Shown piece by piece: positions 22,641-31,733 of a DNA stretch of 64,000 nucleotides (positions are counted from its first letter, which is position 1; each line of letters opens with the position of its first letter). The notes below the pieces were generated by a model, which was given only the letters and a program-made list of their open reading frames with translations, was not told where the DNA came from and did no database searches. The translations under genes were made by a program, and so were the position numbers. This DNA is from Glutinoglossum americanum (lineage: Eukaryota > Ascomycota > Geoglossomycetes > Geoglossales > Geoglossaceae), in assembly GCA_020080175.1 (NCBI GenBank), contig JAGHQL010000094.1, positions 38,501-102,500 of the forward strand. The letters are read 5' to 3'.

Positions 22641-23607
22641 GGGTAATATTTTTTTTTTTTTTTTTGGCTTTCTTTTTGAGGGGGGGGGGGTTTGGGCGAG
22701 CAGGAGGCATGGGAGGAGTTTTTTTTTCTTTTTTTTTTTTTTTGGGCGGGGTTATACCATACTCTCTCTCTCTCTCTTTCCTTTCCCCTTTTTCTTCTTC
22801 TTCTCCTCTCCCCCTTGTTTTCCAGGATAAAACATCTAATTCCAACCCTCCAAACCCGCCCGCCATCCCTCCTCAGGTCTTTTTTTTTTTTTCTTTCTTT
22901 CCATTGATCTCTTCTCCATCTGGAAAGTAAAGGTTGTTTTCTTTTTTTTTTTTTTTGGGGGGGGGGGGGGGGGTTTTGTTAATAAAACGCGTGCCTCTCT
23001 ATTTAGCACACACACACACACACACACACATACATACATAAATAAATACAAACATAGCACCACCGCCGCCGGAAGGGGTGGGGGGGGGGTGTCAGAAACT
23101 AGAAACCACAATTAATAATGACAAATGGAGGTTTCCCCATCTTTTTATTTTTTTTTTCCCTAAACGAGCCCATTCCGTTCCCAATGACCGTCGTCCGTCT
23201 TTTTCGAACGGTTTTTTTTATTTTTTCACACCAGGACTCCGGAGGAAAAAAAAAAAGTTGGGTTGGACGGCGAGCCAGGGCTTTTTTTCTTCTTCTTCTT
23301 CTCCCTTTTGGGTAAGGGGGGGGCCCTGGGCGATGAGATGAGGACTTCTACATGATGTATTCATGAGAAGGAAAAAAATAAAAATCTAAAGGTGTCTTCA
23401 AGGAAGTTGGTAAGGATAATACAGTACGAATCTCGAAATACCACCATAAGAAAAACCATCAGTAACGCCAAGGCATTTAAAAAAAAAAAAAAAAAGAGCA
23501 CGTACGCCGTCTAGACACCAAACCCCGTAGAACAAAAAAAAACATTCCGAGGCCCCCGAGTGTCAACGCGGGAAAATCGCGACGGATGTCCCCTAAAAGG
23601 CTTGAAA
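22641..23607. other. homopolymer-rich intergenic region
   Basis: No gene is supported. It holds dense T runs, a T15 run directly followed by a G17 run near 22942-22973, a (CT)n run near 22762, a (CA)n run near 23007-23030 and an A run near 23478-23495. The open frames here are poly-Phe, poly-Lys and poly-Pro products of these runs. Confidence 0.7.
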
Positions 23608-25213
23608 CTATCCGGTATGGCGCCTTCGTACAGCACCCTCCACCAAGACCAGTTGGTCCGCTACGTCGTTCATAAACTCGACGCTGGCCCAATCCATCAC
23701 GCCGTCCACCGCTGTGAGAAATTCCGTGACCCCTTCTGGGAGGGACGCGTGGCAGATCTTCAAGATATTCATATGGTACATACGAACACCCTCCGGCGAT
23801 GTTGTGTAGTGCACCCAGAGCTCCATGTAGGGTCCCTCGGTGCATATGGAGAAGGCCAGAGTCGCCTTGCCGTGATAGGACCCGGAAGAAGCGCCTTTAG
23901 TGAGGTCGGCGAGCTCATGCTGGAGTTCAGTCATGCAGCTTCCGGATACGCTAGCTTGGTTCTGTGCCTCGAAGACAGGCTTGCCGGTTCCGTATGATTT
24001 GCCTTCAACGACTATGGGCGGAAATCGGATAGAAGGCCCTCCCGGAACAGGATTAGGGTAAAGTACCTGGTCTTCCAAGAAATCGCTAGCCTTGACTTTG
24101 CTAAGACCTCGTAGCTCCAATGCTCCCACCATATTGGAGTGACGAAGACCAACTGTGATGTCTGGACGAGGGGTTTTAACGAGAGAGAAGTTCTGTTCGG
24201 GTAACGGAAGAGTTGGTGGCAGCATAGCGGGCTGTGATGTATCACCTGCTTCATCGATGGTCTCATGCATGAAATTCGGGTTCCAACCATTTTGCCGAGT
24301 TCTGGGTTTGAGGCTCGGATTCCAGTCTAGACAGCATTGAGCATAACGAACGATACGTGCGCTAGTCCAGGAGGGGAATACAATACCTGCCTTCATCACA
24401 AAGATGAAATTTTTACCACCATCCATTGATGAAAGGGCATGGTAGATAGGCTCGACACAGTCATCTTCCCGGTGTTGCCCTTCAAAGATATCAATGAAAG
24501 CATTGCATAGATTTTCTGCGATACGGGACAGTTCGCGCTTCCTCTCTTCAGAGATGTCATGCTGAATGATAGCGTTGACCCGGGATCGGATCTCCTCGGG
24601 GAGAGATTCACGCTGAATGGATATTCTTGCTTTTTGGAGAATAAAGAAGCGATAATGGGCGGCTGTGTGTGATGATGTCTGCGTGGGCATCGATGCTGTT
24701 TCCTGGTTCGTGCTTGCTTGCCGAGGTCTCTTCCGTCTGCCACTTCCTAAAGTTTCGACATTACGATACGTGGCGTCGGATGCTCCTGAGCCCGTAAGTC
24801 TATTATGTTCTTCTAAGTTTGCTTCGGTGAGAGGCCAGCTGGACTCTGACACGGATTGTGAACCTTCCCGTAGTCGCTTATCTAGGTGCCCAACTGAGCA
24901 CCCGTCTTCAGAAACGTGTGTCCGCTTCTGTCCTTTAGGCTGCGGGAGGTCGGTCAGGTTTGGAGAGACTGTGGAGGGCTCTTGGTGGGGTTCGGGCGGA
25001 ATGGAATTGATGGCTGATGCGTTAAAAGAGCGTGCTGCCTGCGATTGGGTATTCTCCTGGAGAGGAGCGAGCTTCTCGCTCTCCTGTATGCCTTCAGAAT
25101 GGCTCTCTATAAGCTATTAGCATGGACGGCTATAGAAGGGAGAAGAGGAAGGGAAGGGAAGGGCTACTTGTTGCGAGCTGCAGCCCAGTCACAGATGTTT
25201 TTTCAGGAGGCAT
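23608..25213 (-). CDS. DUF7924-like fungal protein with PD-(D/E)XK-like motif pair
   Basis: Two exons, 25213-25168 and 25106-23608, code 514 residues. The 61-bp intron has a CTAAT branch and is needed to reach the start MPPEKTSVTGLQLATK. The N-terminal 170 residues are charged and disordered with a basic GRRKRPR. A folded domain then starts at YRFFILQKARISIQRE. It contains KTPRPDITVGLRHSNMV and, further on, IRFPPIVVEGKSYGTGKPVF: a PD followed by a hydrophobic strand with E-G-K, which is the spacing and context of the PD-(D/E)XK nuclease fold. I recall fungal DUF7924 proteins with this PDITVG...E.K layout, often in large variable families; this is memory, not a search. Nuclease activity is inference. 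Function is otherwise unknown. The promoter side abuts an AT-rich patch. Confidence 0.75.
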
Positions 25214-26383
25214 GTTAAGTAGCAGAGGACAATAGAGTAGTTAGGGATTATATTGACGCAGGTACCCGTAATGGCAGTTGCGAGCCAGCAAGCAGATCGC
25301 ACTTGCAGTGTGTAGTTATCAGATGCTTTAACGTATTTCACGGCGAGTTCGCTTAGCCCGGCAAGTTCTTGGCGGGGCCAACAACACAACTGTAAGAAAA
25401 TTTCACATAATTAATTCTTTATAGAATTCTATAAAATTAAAAATAGAGCATATCCAATATTGAAATGATAATATAATGAAATATTAGACCTGTAAGCCTT
25501 GTAGTTGTGATAAAATAATTTCAAAATATGAATTTTTTTATTTTTTTATTATTTGGTAATAGAAACAAAAAGTTATATAAGAAAAATTAAATAAAAAATC
25601 TTCACTGCTAAAATGATACAAAAATACCCCAACGTTAAAAACTCTATGTTACAGATTTACCCTATAACACTGTTATTGTATGTTGTTATTATTCTGCACG
25701 TGTTCGTTTAGTGGGCTTACTAGCCCACTTCTTAACACATTATATATATAAAGATTTTTTTCCTACTAAACTTTCTCCTTCATACAACTTCTTGTTTCTA
25801 TTACTATATAATAAATTTGTTCTTCTGACAGCAACTTCACTTACTCTAACACCCAACGCGGTGTAAGGCCCACCGTTTAAAGCGGCGGCAACTGGGTGAG
25901 GAGGATGCGGGTCTTGATGGTACAGGACTTGGCCTTATCTGAACATTGTCTAGAGCGGATGGGAAGATGGAATGTATACATGTTTAGGAACGCGGAGATG
26001 GTGCTGGTTTCGGGCGGTTTTTTGCACTCGTGAGGCGTTTGTTGGGTCGTTTGGAACGGTAGAAACATCATCAGTGTGGAAGCACCTCAAAAAGCGGCAG
26101 GAGCGACCTCCATTCTCGGAGGCCTTTTCCATCACGGATATCGTTTAGGATATATATGACTACGCGGTGACCGCCTGGGGGGAGGGGGTTTCTTCAGCAT
26201 CTGTATACGGACCGGCTCAATTGAGAAAATTGAAAAAAGAAAAAACGCTTCTTGTGTTTTATCGAGGAGATTGGACGCTTTTGGCTGCTGTGTCGCATGG
26301 TCCAACTCACCTACACGGGAGGGAGGAGGTAACTTGGCTTTTTGCATAGCAGTGGGCATTAGTAATAGTAGTAGACCCACCGT
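25214..26383. other. intergenic, including an AT-rich patch
   Basis: Upstream region of the DUF7924-like gene and downstream region of the mL54 gene. The open frames at 25877-26135 and 26132-26380 (minus) and 26167-26349 (plus) show no domain content. The AT-rich patch is listed separately. Confidence 0.55.
25390..25850. other. AT-rich patch with a 7-bp inverted repeat
   Basis: About 460 bp is strikingly AT-rich against GC-balanced neighbours. It contains an exact inverted repeat (GTGGGCT, 4-nt loop, AGCCCAC; 25711-25728), then a TATATATATAAAG box and a pyrimidine-rich run. Nested short palindromes at 25850-25898 (CACCCA/TGGGTG around CGGTG/CACCG) mark the border. I see no terminal repeats or coding relic. 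Confidence 0.6.
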
Positions 26384-27031
26384 CTACATCCCCCTCAAAA
26401 AATTCCCCTCCTTAATCCTCCCCCTCCTCTCCCCCCTCATCCCCCGCGTAACCGCCTCCCTCCCCTCCCGTCCCTGCAAGTCCCCACTCTGCCGCTGAAC
26501 CGGCACCTCCTCCTCCCCTTTCCCCTCCCCCTTCGCGCGCAGCCGCTTCGCCGCCGCCCGCCTCAGCTTCGCGGATTTCGCTATACACACACCGGGTTAG
26601 CCATGTCACTCTCACCGGGGAAGTCAGGAAGGGGGCGTACAGAAAAGATCCCCAGTGGCGGAGACGGTTTGGGACGTAGAGGAGGAGGGGGAAGGGAGGC
26701 ACGTCCAGAGCCAGGGCGGGTAATCGGCGTCGGGGAGGGCGAGGGGGTCGGGGCGCGAGAGGAGGTGGGAGAGGTGTTTTAGGGGTTGACCTGCCAGGGT
26801 GGAAGATGTGGGGGTTGGCGGAGTGGGTTTGGGTTTGGGTTTGGGTGGTTGGGTGGCGGTAGTGGGTGAGGTTGTTGTTGCTGGGGAGGTGGATTTTGAG
26901 GAGATGGGTCGTTGGCGGAGAGGCTGGGGTCGGTGTTGGAATTGGAATTGGAATTGGTGGGTGAGGAGGGAGGAGGGGGGGGGGGAGAAGGAGGAGGGGG
27001 CGCGCAGGCGGAGGCAGTGGGTGCACAGCAT
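26384..27031 (-). CDS. mitochondrial large ribosomal subunit protein mL54 (Mrpl37-like)
   Basis: Two exons, 27031-26641 and 26580-26384, code 195 residues. The 60-bp intron (GTACGC donor, GCTAACC branch, TATAG acceptor) joins GDLF to SKSAKLRRAAAKR. The protein begins MLCTHCLRLRAPSS, a typical mitochondrial-targeted fungal start. A low-complexity linker with FQ, KP and Thr/Pro repeats follows, and then the mL54 signature LSRPDPLALPDADYPPWLW. The basic C-terminus ends GRIKEGNFLRGM, matching the KxNFL ending I know from this family. It should be a structural protein of the mitoribosomal large subunit. An unspliced overlapping frame (26412-27200) is longer but Pro/Lys-rich and lacks the signature. 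Codon use is skewed by GAATTG and GGGTTT repeats inside exon 1. Confidence 0.85.
26822..26959. repeat. coding microsatellites in mL54 exon 1
   Basis: Two hexamer runs, GGGTTT near 26825-26848 and GGAATT near 26937-26958. On the minus strand they encode the PKPKPKP and QFQFQF stretches of the linker. Confidence 0.75.
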
Positions 27032-27527
27032 CTTTTTTTTTTTTTAACGGCGGTGTCGCTCTTGATGACGATGGGGTTTGGTAGGAACTTTGGTTTTGGG
27101 ATTTTTTATTTGTCGGGGTGGGATTAGTCAGCTTTTTTTTTGCGTGTAGCGGAATCCCTTTTTTTTTCTCATCGCGAACTTTGCTTTCTTTCTTTTCCAC
27201 TGCTATGGACGAACGATGTTCCTGCTACGCGACATTGCAATCTCCAAGAAACACCCCACGCTTCCCCGTTCTTGAGAGGAACTAGCCTTCAATTTCCAAT
27301 ATGCTAACGAATTACACGCGCTTTAAAAAACCAAAGATGCAAACTCCACGCTATGCTGTGCTTCATGCTATGCTTTGAACCGCGATCACTTATAAAAAAA
27401 AAGAAAGGAATAGAGGACGAATGTAACACTAGAGGGAGGACTAGCTCCCGTAGTGTGTGGCAGTGCAGAATAAAATATGTAAGGTAGGGGAAAAAATAGG
27501 ATAACTAATTTGTCCGCATATCCCGCG
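27032..27527. other. intergenic
   Basis: It holds the mL54 upstream region and the 3' flank of the membrane-protein gene. T runs occur near 27030-27045, 27132-27139 and 27161-27169. No gene is seen. Confidence 0.6.
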
Positions 27528-30500
27528 TTAGTCGCGGAAGTTCCGCCACTCACACTGGCACCCACCGGTCCCCCCATCGATACCCCCCAATCCTCCATCT
27601 GCGACCGAAATCTTCCTGCCTAAGGGCCCCTGGCCACCGCCCACGAGGGTACCGCCGAATCTCCGATTCTCGAGAGCGACCTGCTTCTTCTCGGGGATGA
27701 TTCGTTCTCGCAAGTCCATGCCATAGCAATAAACCTTCTTCTTGTTGGCGTCTCCACCGTGGCGGTCGATTGTGATTGAGACCGGGTAAGGAAATGACCC
27801 TGGGGAGTTGCTACTACTGTTTGTAGATGCGCTGGAGTCATTACTTGGCCTGATCAACTGCTGGTTCCCTATATTCGTCCATATCTGCACCAGAAATCTT
27901 GTCTGTGCCCACGTACATCGTACCTGCGCCTCTGACTCCGTTGAGCCGCCGTTTCTATCGGCTGGAATTTCGCCCAGCCCTATATCGGATCGGTTGAGCA
28001 TGGCTGTCGATTTCAGGAAGATGGAGCGGTCAAAGTAGTTGTAGAAGCCATAATGTTCGGTGGGCAAGCCGCGATCGTAGAGTCTAACGGGCTGTTGAAG
28101 TGGAAGCGGAGAAGGTAGGAGGTTTGCCGGCGCAGCCGTACCATCAGCGGCTAAATCTGGGGGTGGAATGTCGGCGGTAAGGTCGGGGAACGACCCTGAG
28201 CTATTTTGACGCTGTCGCTTTGTAAACTTCTGAGTGGGCGGGGTGTTCGGCAGGAAGCTAATGTAAAAAGGTGTTGCTTCTCCCTCTTTCAAAGGGGATT
28301 GTACCTTGTCGGTCGTATTTCCGAGGAATCGTTGGTCTTCCAAGCTTGGAGGCGAGGGGGCGGGTTGCCAAATCGCGTCCACGATAGCATCTCTCGCTAT
28401 GAGGATGTTCTCTCGGATGACACCTCTCGCTGACACTGCATTCCAAGCTACGTTTCTAGTCCTCTTGCTAGAGTTGGTTCCCGTCGGGGTTGGAGTGCTG
28501 TCGTTTCTGAAAAGTACCTGAAGCTTGAAGTTAGGTTGGTCTGGGTCGTTAGGAAGCGCGGACTGTTGTAACTCCTTAGGCAGTGAGCAGCTCCACATTG
28601 TGCTCGGGAAGACGCAGGCAGTCACTGCAGAGACAACGTCTGGTTGCATGACAGTATTCACGCCGGTGGGCATTGGCGGAAAGTTTGTGAGGTTCAGCCA
28701 TTGGGGGCCCCCGGTAAGCGTTTTAGCCGGACGTTTCTTGTGAAGTGTTGTTGCCAGTACGATAACTAGAATGGTCACCAAAACGAACCCGATGGCCAGG
28801 CCGAAAGTCCACCTCCTCCTCTTCCTTCCCCCTGCACCGCCACGCCCAAAACACCCTTTGGAGCTGAAGCAGCCTCTACCCCGCCACAGCCCGCCTAACT
28901 TCCTTCCAAGGGCATCCTCCCTCTCTAGTCTTTGTCGTCGAGCTTCAGCATTCTGTCTCGTTCCTGAAGGGCGTTCCAGGTCCGCCAGAGTTATAGGAAC
29001 GGCTCTTGGTCTCATGTATAGGTCGCGCTGATCAGTAGCGATGACTCCCGTTTGTTGCATACTGGAGGGCGGAGGGGTGAGGGCTACGTCAGACATAGGT
29101 ATAGCACCGCTAGATGACAATATCTGGTTCACACCAGGCGATAACGGGCCTGGAGAATCCGGCTGTCGGTATGCCGTGGCAGGGAGGATTGGCGGCTGGG
29201 TTACGACGAATGGCTGGAACTTTCCGTTCCGAGGTGGAGAATACGGCGGCGGCTGGGCTGATTCTATTGCTGCATGGTGTTTGGGATTTTGCATTTCTGC
29301 AGCGCCTTCTCCCATGGCGCCGATGGCAGCCCCTGGACTGTGTGTAGCGGAGTTTTTTACATCGCGGACTATAGGGGAACCATCATCCTCTTCAAATTCT
29401 GTGGCCTCGCTGTCCGACCTAAGCCTTGCTACTGGTTCAGGATGTGAAACGATGTTGGGGCTACCGGGAGGGTCGTGTAAGAAGGGATTTTGACCCTGTC
29501 GGCTGGTCTGTTGGTATGCGTCACTGAAGGGGTTGGGGACGACATGGCCTTCACGACCAGCAGTCTCACAGCCTGATAGTCGTCGTGCTTCGGGGATAGC
29601 TTTGGGGTCAAATATTGGATAGACCGGGTTTGATCCTTGAGAGTGTGTTTCGACTTCTACTTTATGCTCCTCAGCTTGGCGAAAGGGGTTGTGCCGGTTC
29701 CGCTGGTGGATCTTCTGAAAATCGCCCGAATCACTAGCTCGCGCAGAATCGGCAGCCATCATGACTGGTATTGTTTCGCTAGATTTGTGTGCACGGTGAC
29801 CCGCTTTCGGCTTTTGAGTGCTTGTTCTCGGGGTATGATCAATTGCAATGCCAATGGTCTCGCGCTCGTCCTCCCACGTTGATAGATCTGACCACATGGT
29901 TGTGTGGCCTGATTTCGGCCTTACGGGGGCTTCCGTGTCGGGTGAGAACTCCTTCTCCCAGCTCTTCTCGTCCCTCTCTTCTTGCAGAGAAACCACAGTA
30001 GCCGCTTGGGCAAGACTGGGGAGTACCGGACGATCCCACTTGTCGCTGGAATCACGTTGATGTCTTTCAGTGGTGGTGTTTGATCGCGTGAGGAATGGCG
30101 TAAGGAGGTAATTCCACCACCCGAGAGAGCGTCGGTGAGCTCCAGCCGTATCTGGGCTACCAGACCCACCACCGGACCCGGACCGGTGCCTTCCGCTTTG
30201 AAGTTCGGTAGGAGATTCGTCTTCTTCAAAAACTGTGTAGGTGGAGACGCCTCTGCCTTTGGCCTTCGGCTCTTCATCCTCCTCAAACACTGTAATGCTC
30301 GAGTCCCTCACATTGTTTGCTTCCGCTTCAAAGGGGTTCTCCGGTTTTCGGATTTTGTGCGCATTGGGCACAGTGGGGATAGGTGGTATCGCGTCCGCCA
30401 TAACCGCTGGAGACATTCCGGGCTGGGAGTAGATACTTGACCTTGCCCTCGGTCGTCCCTTGGGCGCTTGTTCCATCTGGAAAAGCACGTGGCTCGAACC

Positions 30501-31718
30501 TTCGCTCGCTGGCGTAACTAAGATAGTTGGTGTGGCGGTAGTAGCCTCACTGGGGTCTCTTCTGTGACCATCGTGGTTTCGGGTGAGGTTCACAGAGTCC
30601 GGTGATGCTGATTGGGGGCTGAATTGAAACTCCGCCAATTTTCCCGATGGAATCGATAGACCGATGACGATGGGTCTATCCGAAGGGGAGAGTCCATCTT
30701 CTGTCTTTGTGGGTGATGGAGCGAGGCTCTTTTCACGATGATTCACGATGCCCATGTCTGCAGTAATTCCGTTATCAGGTTTCTCAGTAGAAACTGGCCT
30801 TGTGGGTCGGACCGCGGCGTCTGCATCACTTGCGGCTAAGATTGGTACCTCATCCTCTCTATCACTAATATCTTCATAATTCCGAGTGTTCTGCCGCAGG
30901 GTCTTGAATTTGAACCCAAGTGTTTTAGACTTCTGAGGGCTGGTGCCAGAGAGGATCGGCTGCTTGCGCTTCTCTGTTGCCTTTGTACTCTCGACTTTGG
31001 TCTTATCCTTCCTTTTCTGTTTATGGCTATCTCCTGCCACCGACTTCCAAAACCCAACTGGTGCCACTCCGCCATCGATAGCCTTTAAATCTGAAAGGCT
31101 GACAAATGCTCCCGCCTGTTGGCCTTGTCTCTGAATGGAGCCTTGTCTCATTATCGCCTGGACACCTATTAGTATCACTGAGGATCCCACGGGAGTTTGG
31201 TGAGCAATTGCCTTCCTTACCTGATTTGTGTTTCCAGGTTGTCTGGACGCCGCTTGTCCCAAATCATGAGGTTTCGAGAAGTTAGTCACAACCCTAATCC
31301 CAGGCTTACTTCGCCTAACATCTTGCTTCTTGCTTCTTCGCGATTTGTCTCGCGAAGACTTGGAAACGGAATAGTTTCGGATGCTTCTTGGAGTGGCGTT
31401 GCGCGTTGCCGCACGAGCAGCCTCAATGGCAAGGTTATCTGAATGTGCTATCTGAGGGGAACTTCCCGGCGAGGTTCCATCAAAACTTATAGAAGATCCA
31501 CGAGTCTCCCCAGAGCCGGTATCGCTAATGATTGTGTCATCGGGGGAAAGTGGCGGTGAGCTGAACGGGTCTAAGATCTTCGGAAATAGCTGCAGGGCCC
31601 TTGGGGCGCCTAAAGGTGATACGGGAGAGGCGGCCTCTTCACTGATTGGGGATGAGAATGGCATTCGAGGCTGGTTTCTGACATTGAGATGTGTTGTAGG
31701 AGTTCGGTTGTCTGCCAT
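27528..31718 (-). CDS. large single-pass membrane protein of unknown function
   Basis: A continuous minus-strand frame of about 1,396 residues from MADNRTPTTHLNVRN; an ATG five codons upstream is also possible. The first ~960 residues are Ser/Pro/Asp-rich, disordered and cytosol-like. A basic stretch (GGRKRRRW) precedes one membrane helix (FGLAIGFVLVTILVIVLATT, about residues 970-992). An ectodomain of about 400 residues follows, with WLNLTNFPPMPTGVNTVMQ, paired cysteines and at least six N-x-S/T sites (NLT, NDS, NTT, NRS among them). The ectodomain is the conserved-looking part. I recall Aspergillus homologues labelled 'glycoprotease family protein', a label not supported by any catalytic motif I can see. 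A 63-nt segment at 31158-31220 has all intron signals but keeps the frame, so the protein may be 21 residues shorter. Confidence 0.8.
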   Translation of the reverse strand: MADNRTPTTHLNVRNQPRMPFSSPISEEAASPVSPLGAPRALQLFPKILDPFSSPPLSPDDTIISDTGSGETRGSSISFDGTSPGSSPQIAHSDNLAIEAARAATRNATPRSIRNYSVSKSSRDKSRRSKKQDVRRSKPGIRVVTNFSKPHDLGQAASRQPGNTNQVRKAIAHQTPVGSSVILIGVQAIMRQGSIQRQGQQAGAFVSLSDLKAIDGGVAPVGFWKSVAGDSHKQKRKDKTKVESTKATEKRKQPILSGTSPQKSKTLGFKFKTLRQNTRNYEDISDREDEVPILAASDADAAVRPTRPVSTEKPDNGITADMGIVNHREKSLAPSPTKTEDGLSPSDRPIVIGLSIPSGKLAEFQFSPQSASPDSVNLTRNHDGHRRDPSEATTATPTILVTPASEGSSHVLFQMEQAPKGRPRARSSIYSQPGMSPAVMADAIPPIPTVPNAHKIRKPENPFEAEANNVRDSSITVFEEDEEPKAKGRGVSTYTVFEEDESPTELQSGRHRSGSGGGSGSPDTAGAHRRSLGWWNYLLTPFLTRSNTTTERHQRDSSDKWDRPVLPSLAQAATVVSLQEERDEKSWEKEFSPDTEAPVRPKSGHTTMWSDLSTWEDERETIGIAIDHTPRTSTQKPKAGHRAHKSSETIPVMMAADSARASDSGDFQKIHQRNRHNPFRQAEEHKVEVETHSQGSNPVYPIFDPKAIPEARRLSGCETAGREGHVVPNPFSDAYQQTSRQGQNPFLHDPPGSPNIVSHPEPVARLRSDSEATEFEEDDGSPIVRDVKNSATHSPGAAIGAMGEGAAEMQNPKHHAAIESAQPPPYSPPRNGKFQPFVVTQPPILPATAYRQPDSPGPLSPGVNQILSSSGAIPMSDVALTPPPSSMQQTGVIATDQRDLYMRPRAVPITLADLERPSGTRQNAEARRQRLEREDALGRKLGGLWRGRGCFSSKGCFGRGGAGGRKRRRWTFGLAIGFVLVTILVIVLATTLHKKRPAKTLTGGPQWLNLTNFPPMPTGVNTVMQPDVVSAVTACVFPSTMWSCSLPKELQQSALPNDPDQPNFKLQVLFRNDSTPTPTGTNSSKRTRNVAWNAVSARGVIRENILIARDAIVDAIWQPAPSPPSLEDQRFLGNTTDKVQSPLKEGEATPFYISFLPNTPPTQKFTKRQRQNSSGSFPDLTADIPPPDLAADGTAAPANLLPSPLPLQQPVRLYDRGLPTEHYGFYNYFDRSIFLKSTAMLNRSDIGLGEIPADRNGGSTESEAQVRCTWAQTRFLVQIWTNIGNQQLIRPSNDSSASTNSSSNSPGSFPYPVSITIDRHGGDANKKKVYCYGMDLRERIIPEKKQVALENRRFGGTLVGGGQGPLGRKISVADGGLGGIDGGTGGCQCEWRNFRD
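31158..31220 (-). other. candidate 63-nt frame-preserving intron
   Basis: On the minus strand the segment begins GTAAGG after CAG, has GATACTAAT near its end and finishes at CCAG. It is a multiple of three with no stop, so the frame is open whether or not it is removed. Splicing joins TNQ to AIMRQGSIQ. Confidence 0.5.
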
Positions 31719-31733
31719 TCCAGCGTGGCGCAA

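Noticed and set aside
22412-22930. 172-residue frame overlapping the end of the AIM-like protein gene
   Set aside because: It is Gly/Arg followed by poly-Phe, a shadow of the GC-rich coding end and the T runs.
26822-26850. Interstitial telomere from the TTTGGG-type run
   Set aside because: The run is only a few units long and lies in a coding linker, so a coding microsatellite explains it.
26412-27200. 262-residue minus-strand open frame overlapping the mL54 gene
   Set aside because: It is Pro/Lys/Gly low complexity, and the other frame carries the mL54 signature with correct splice sites.
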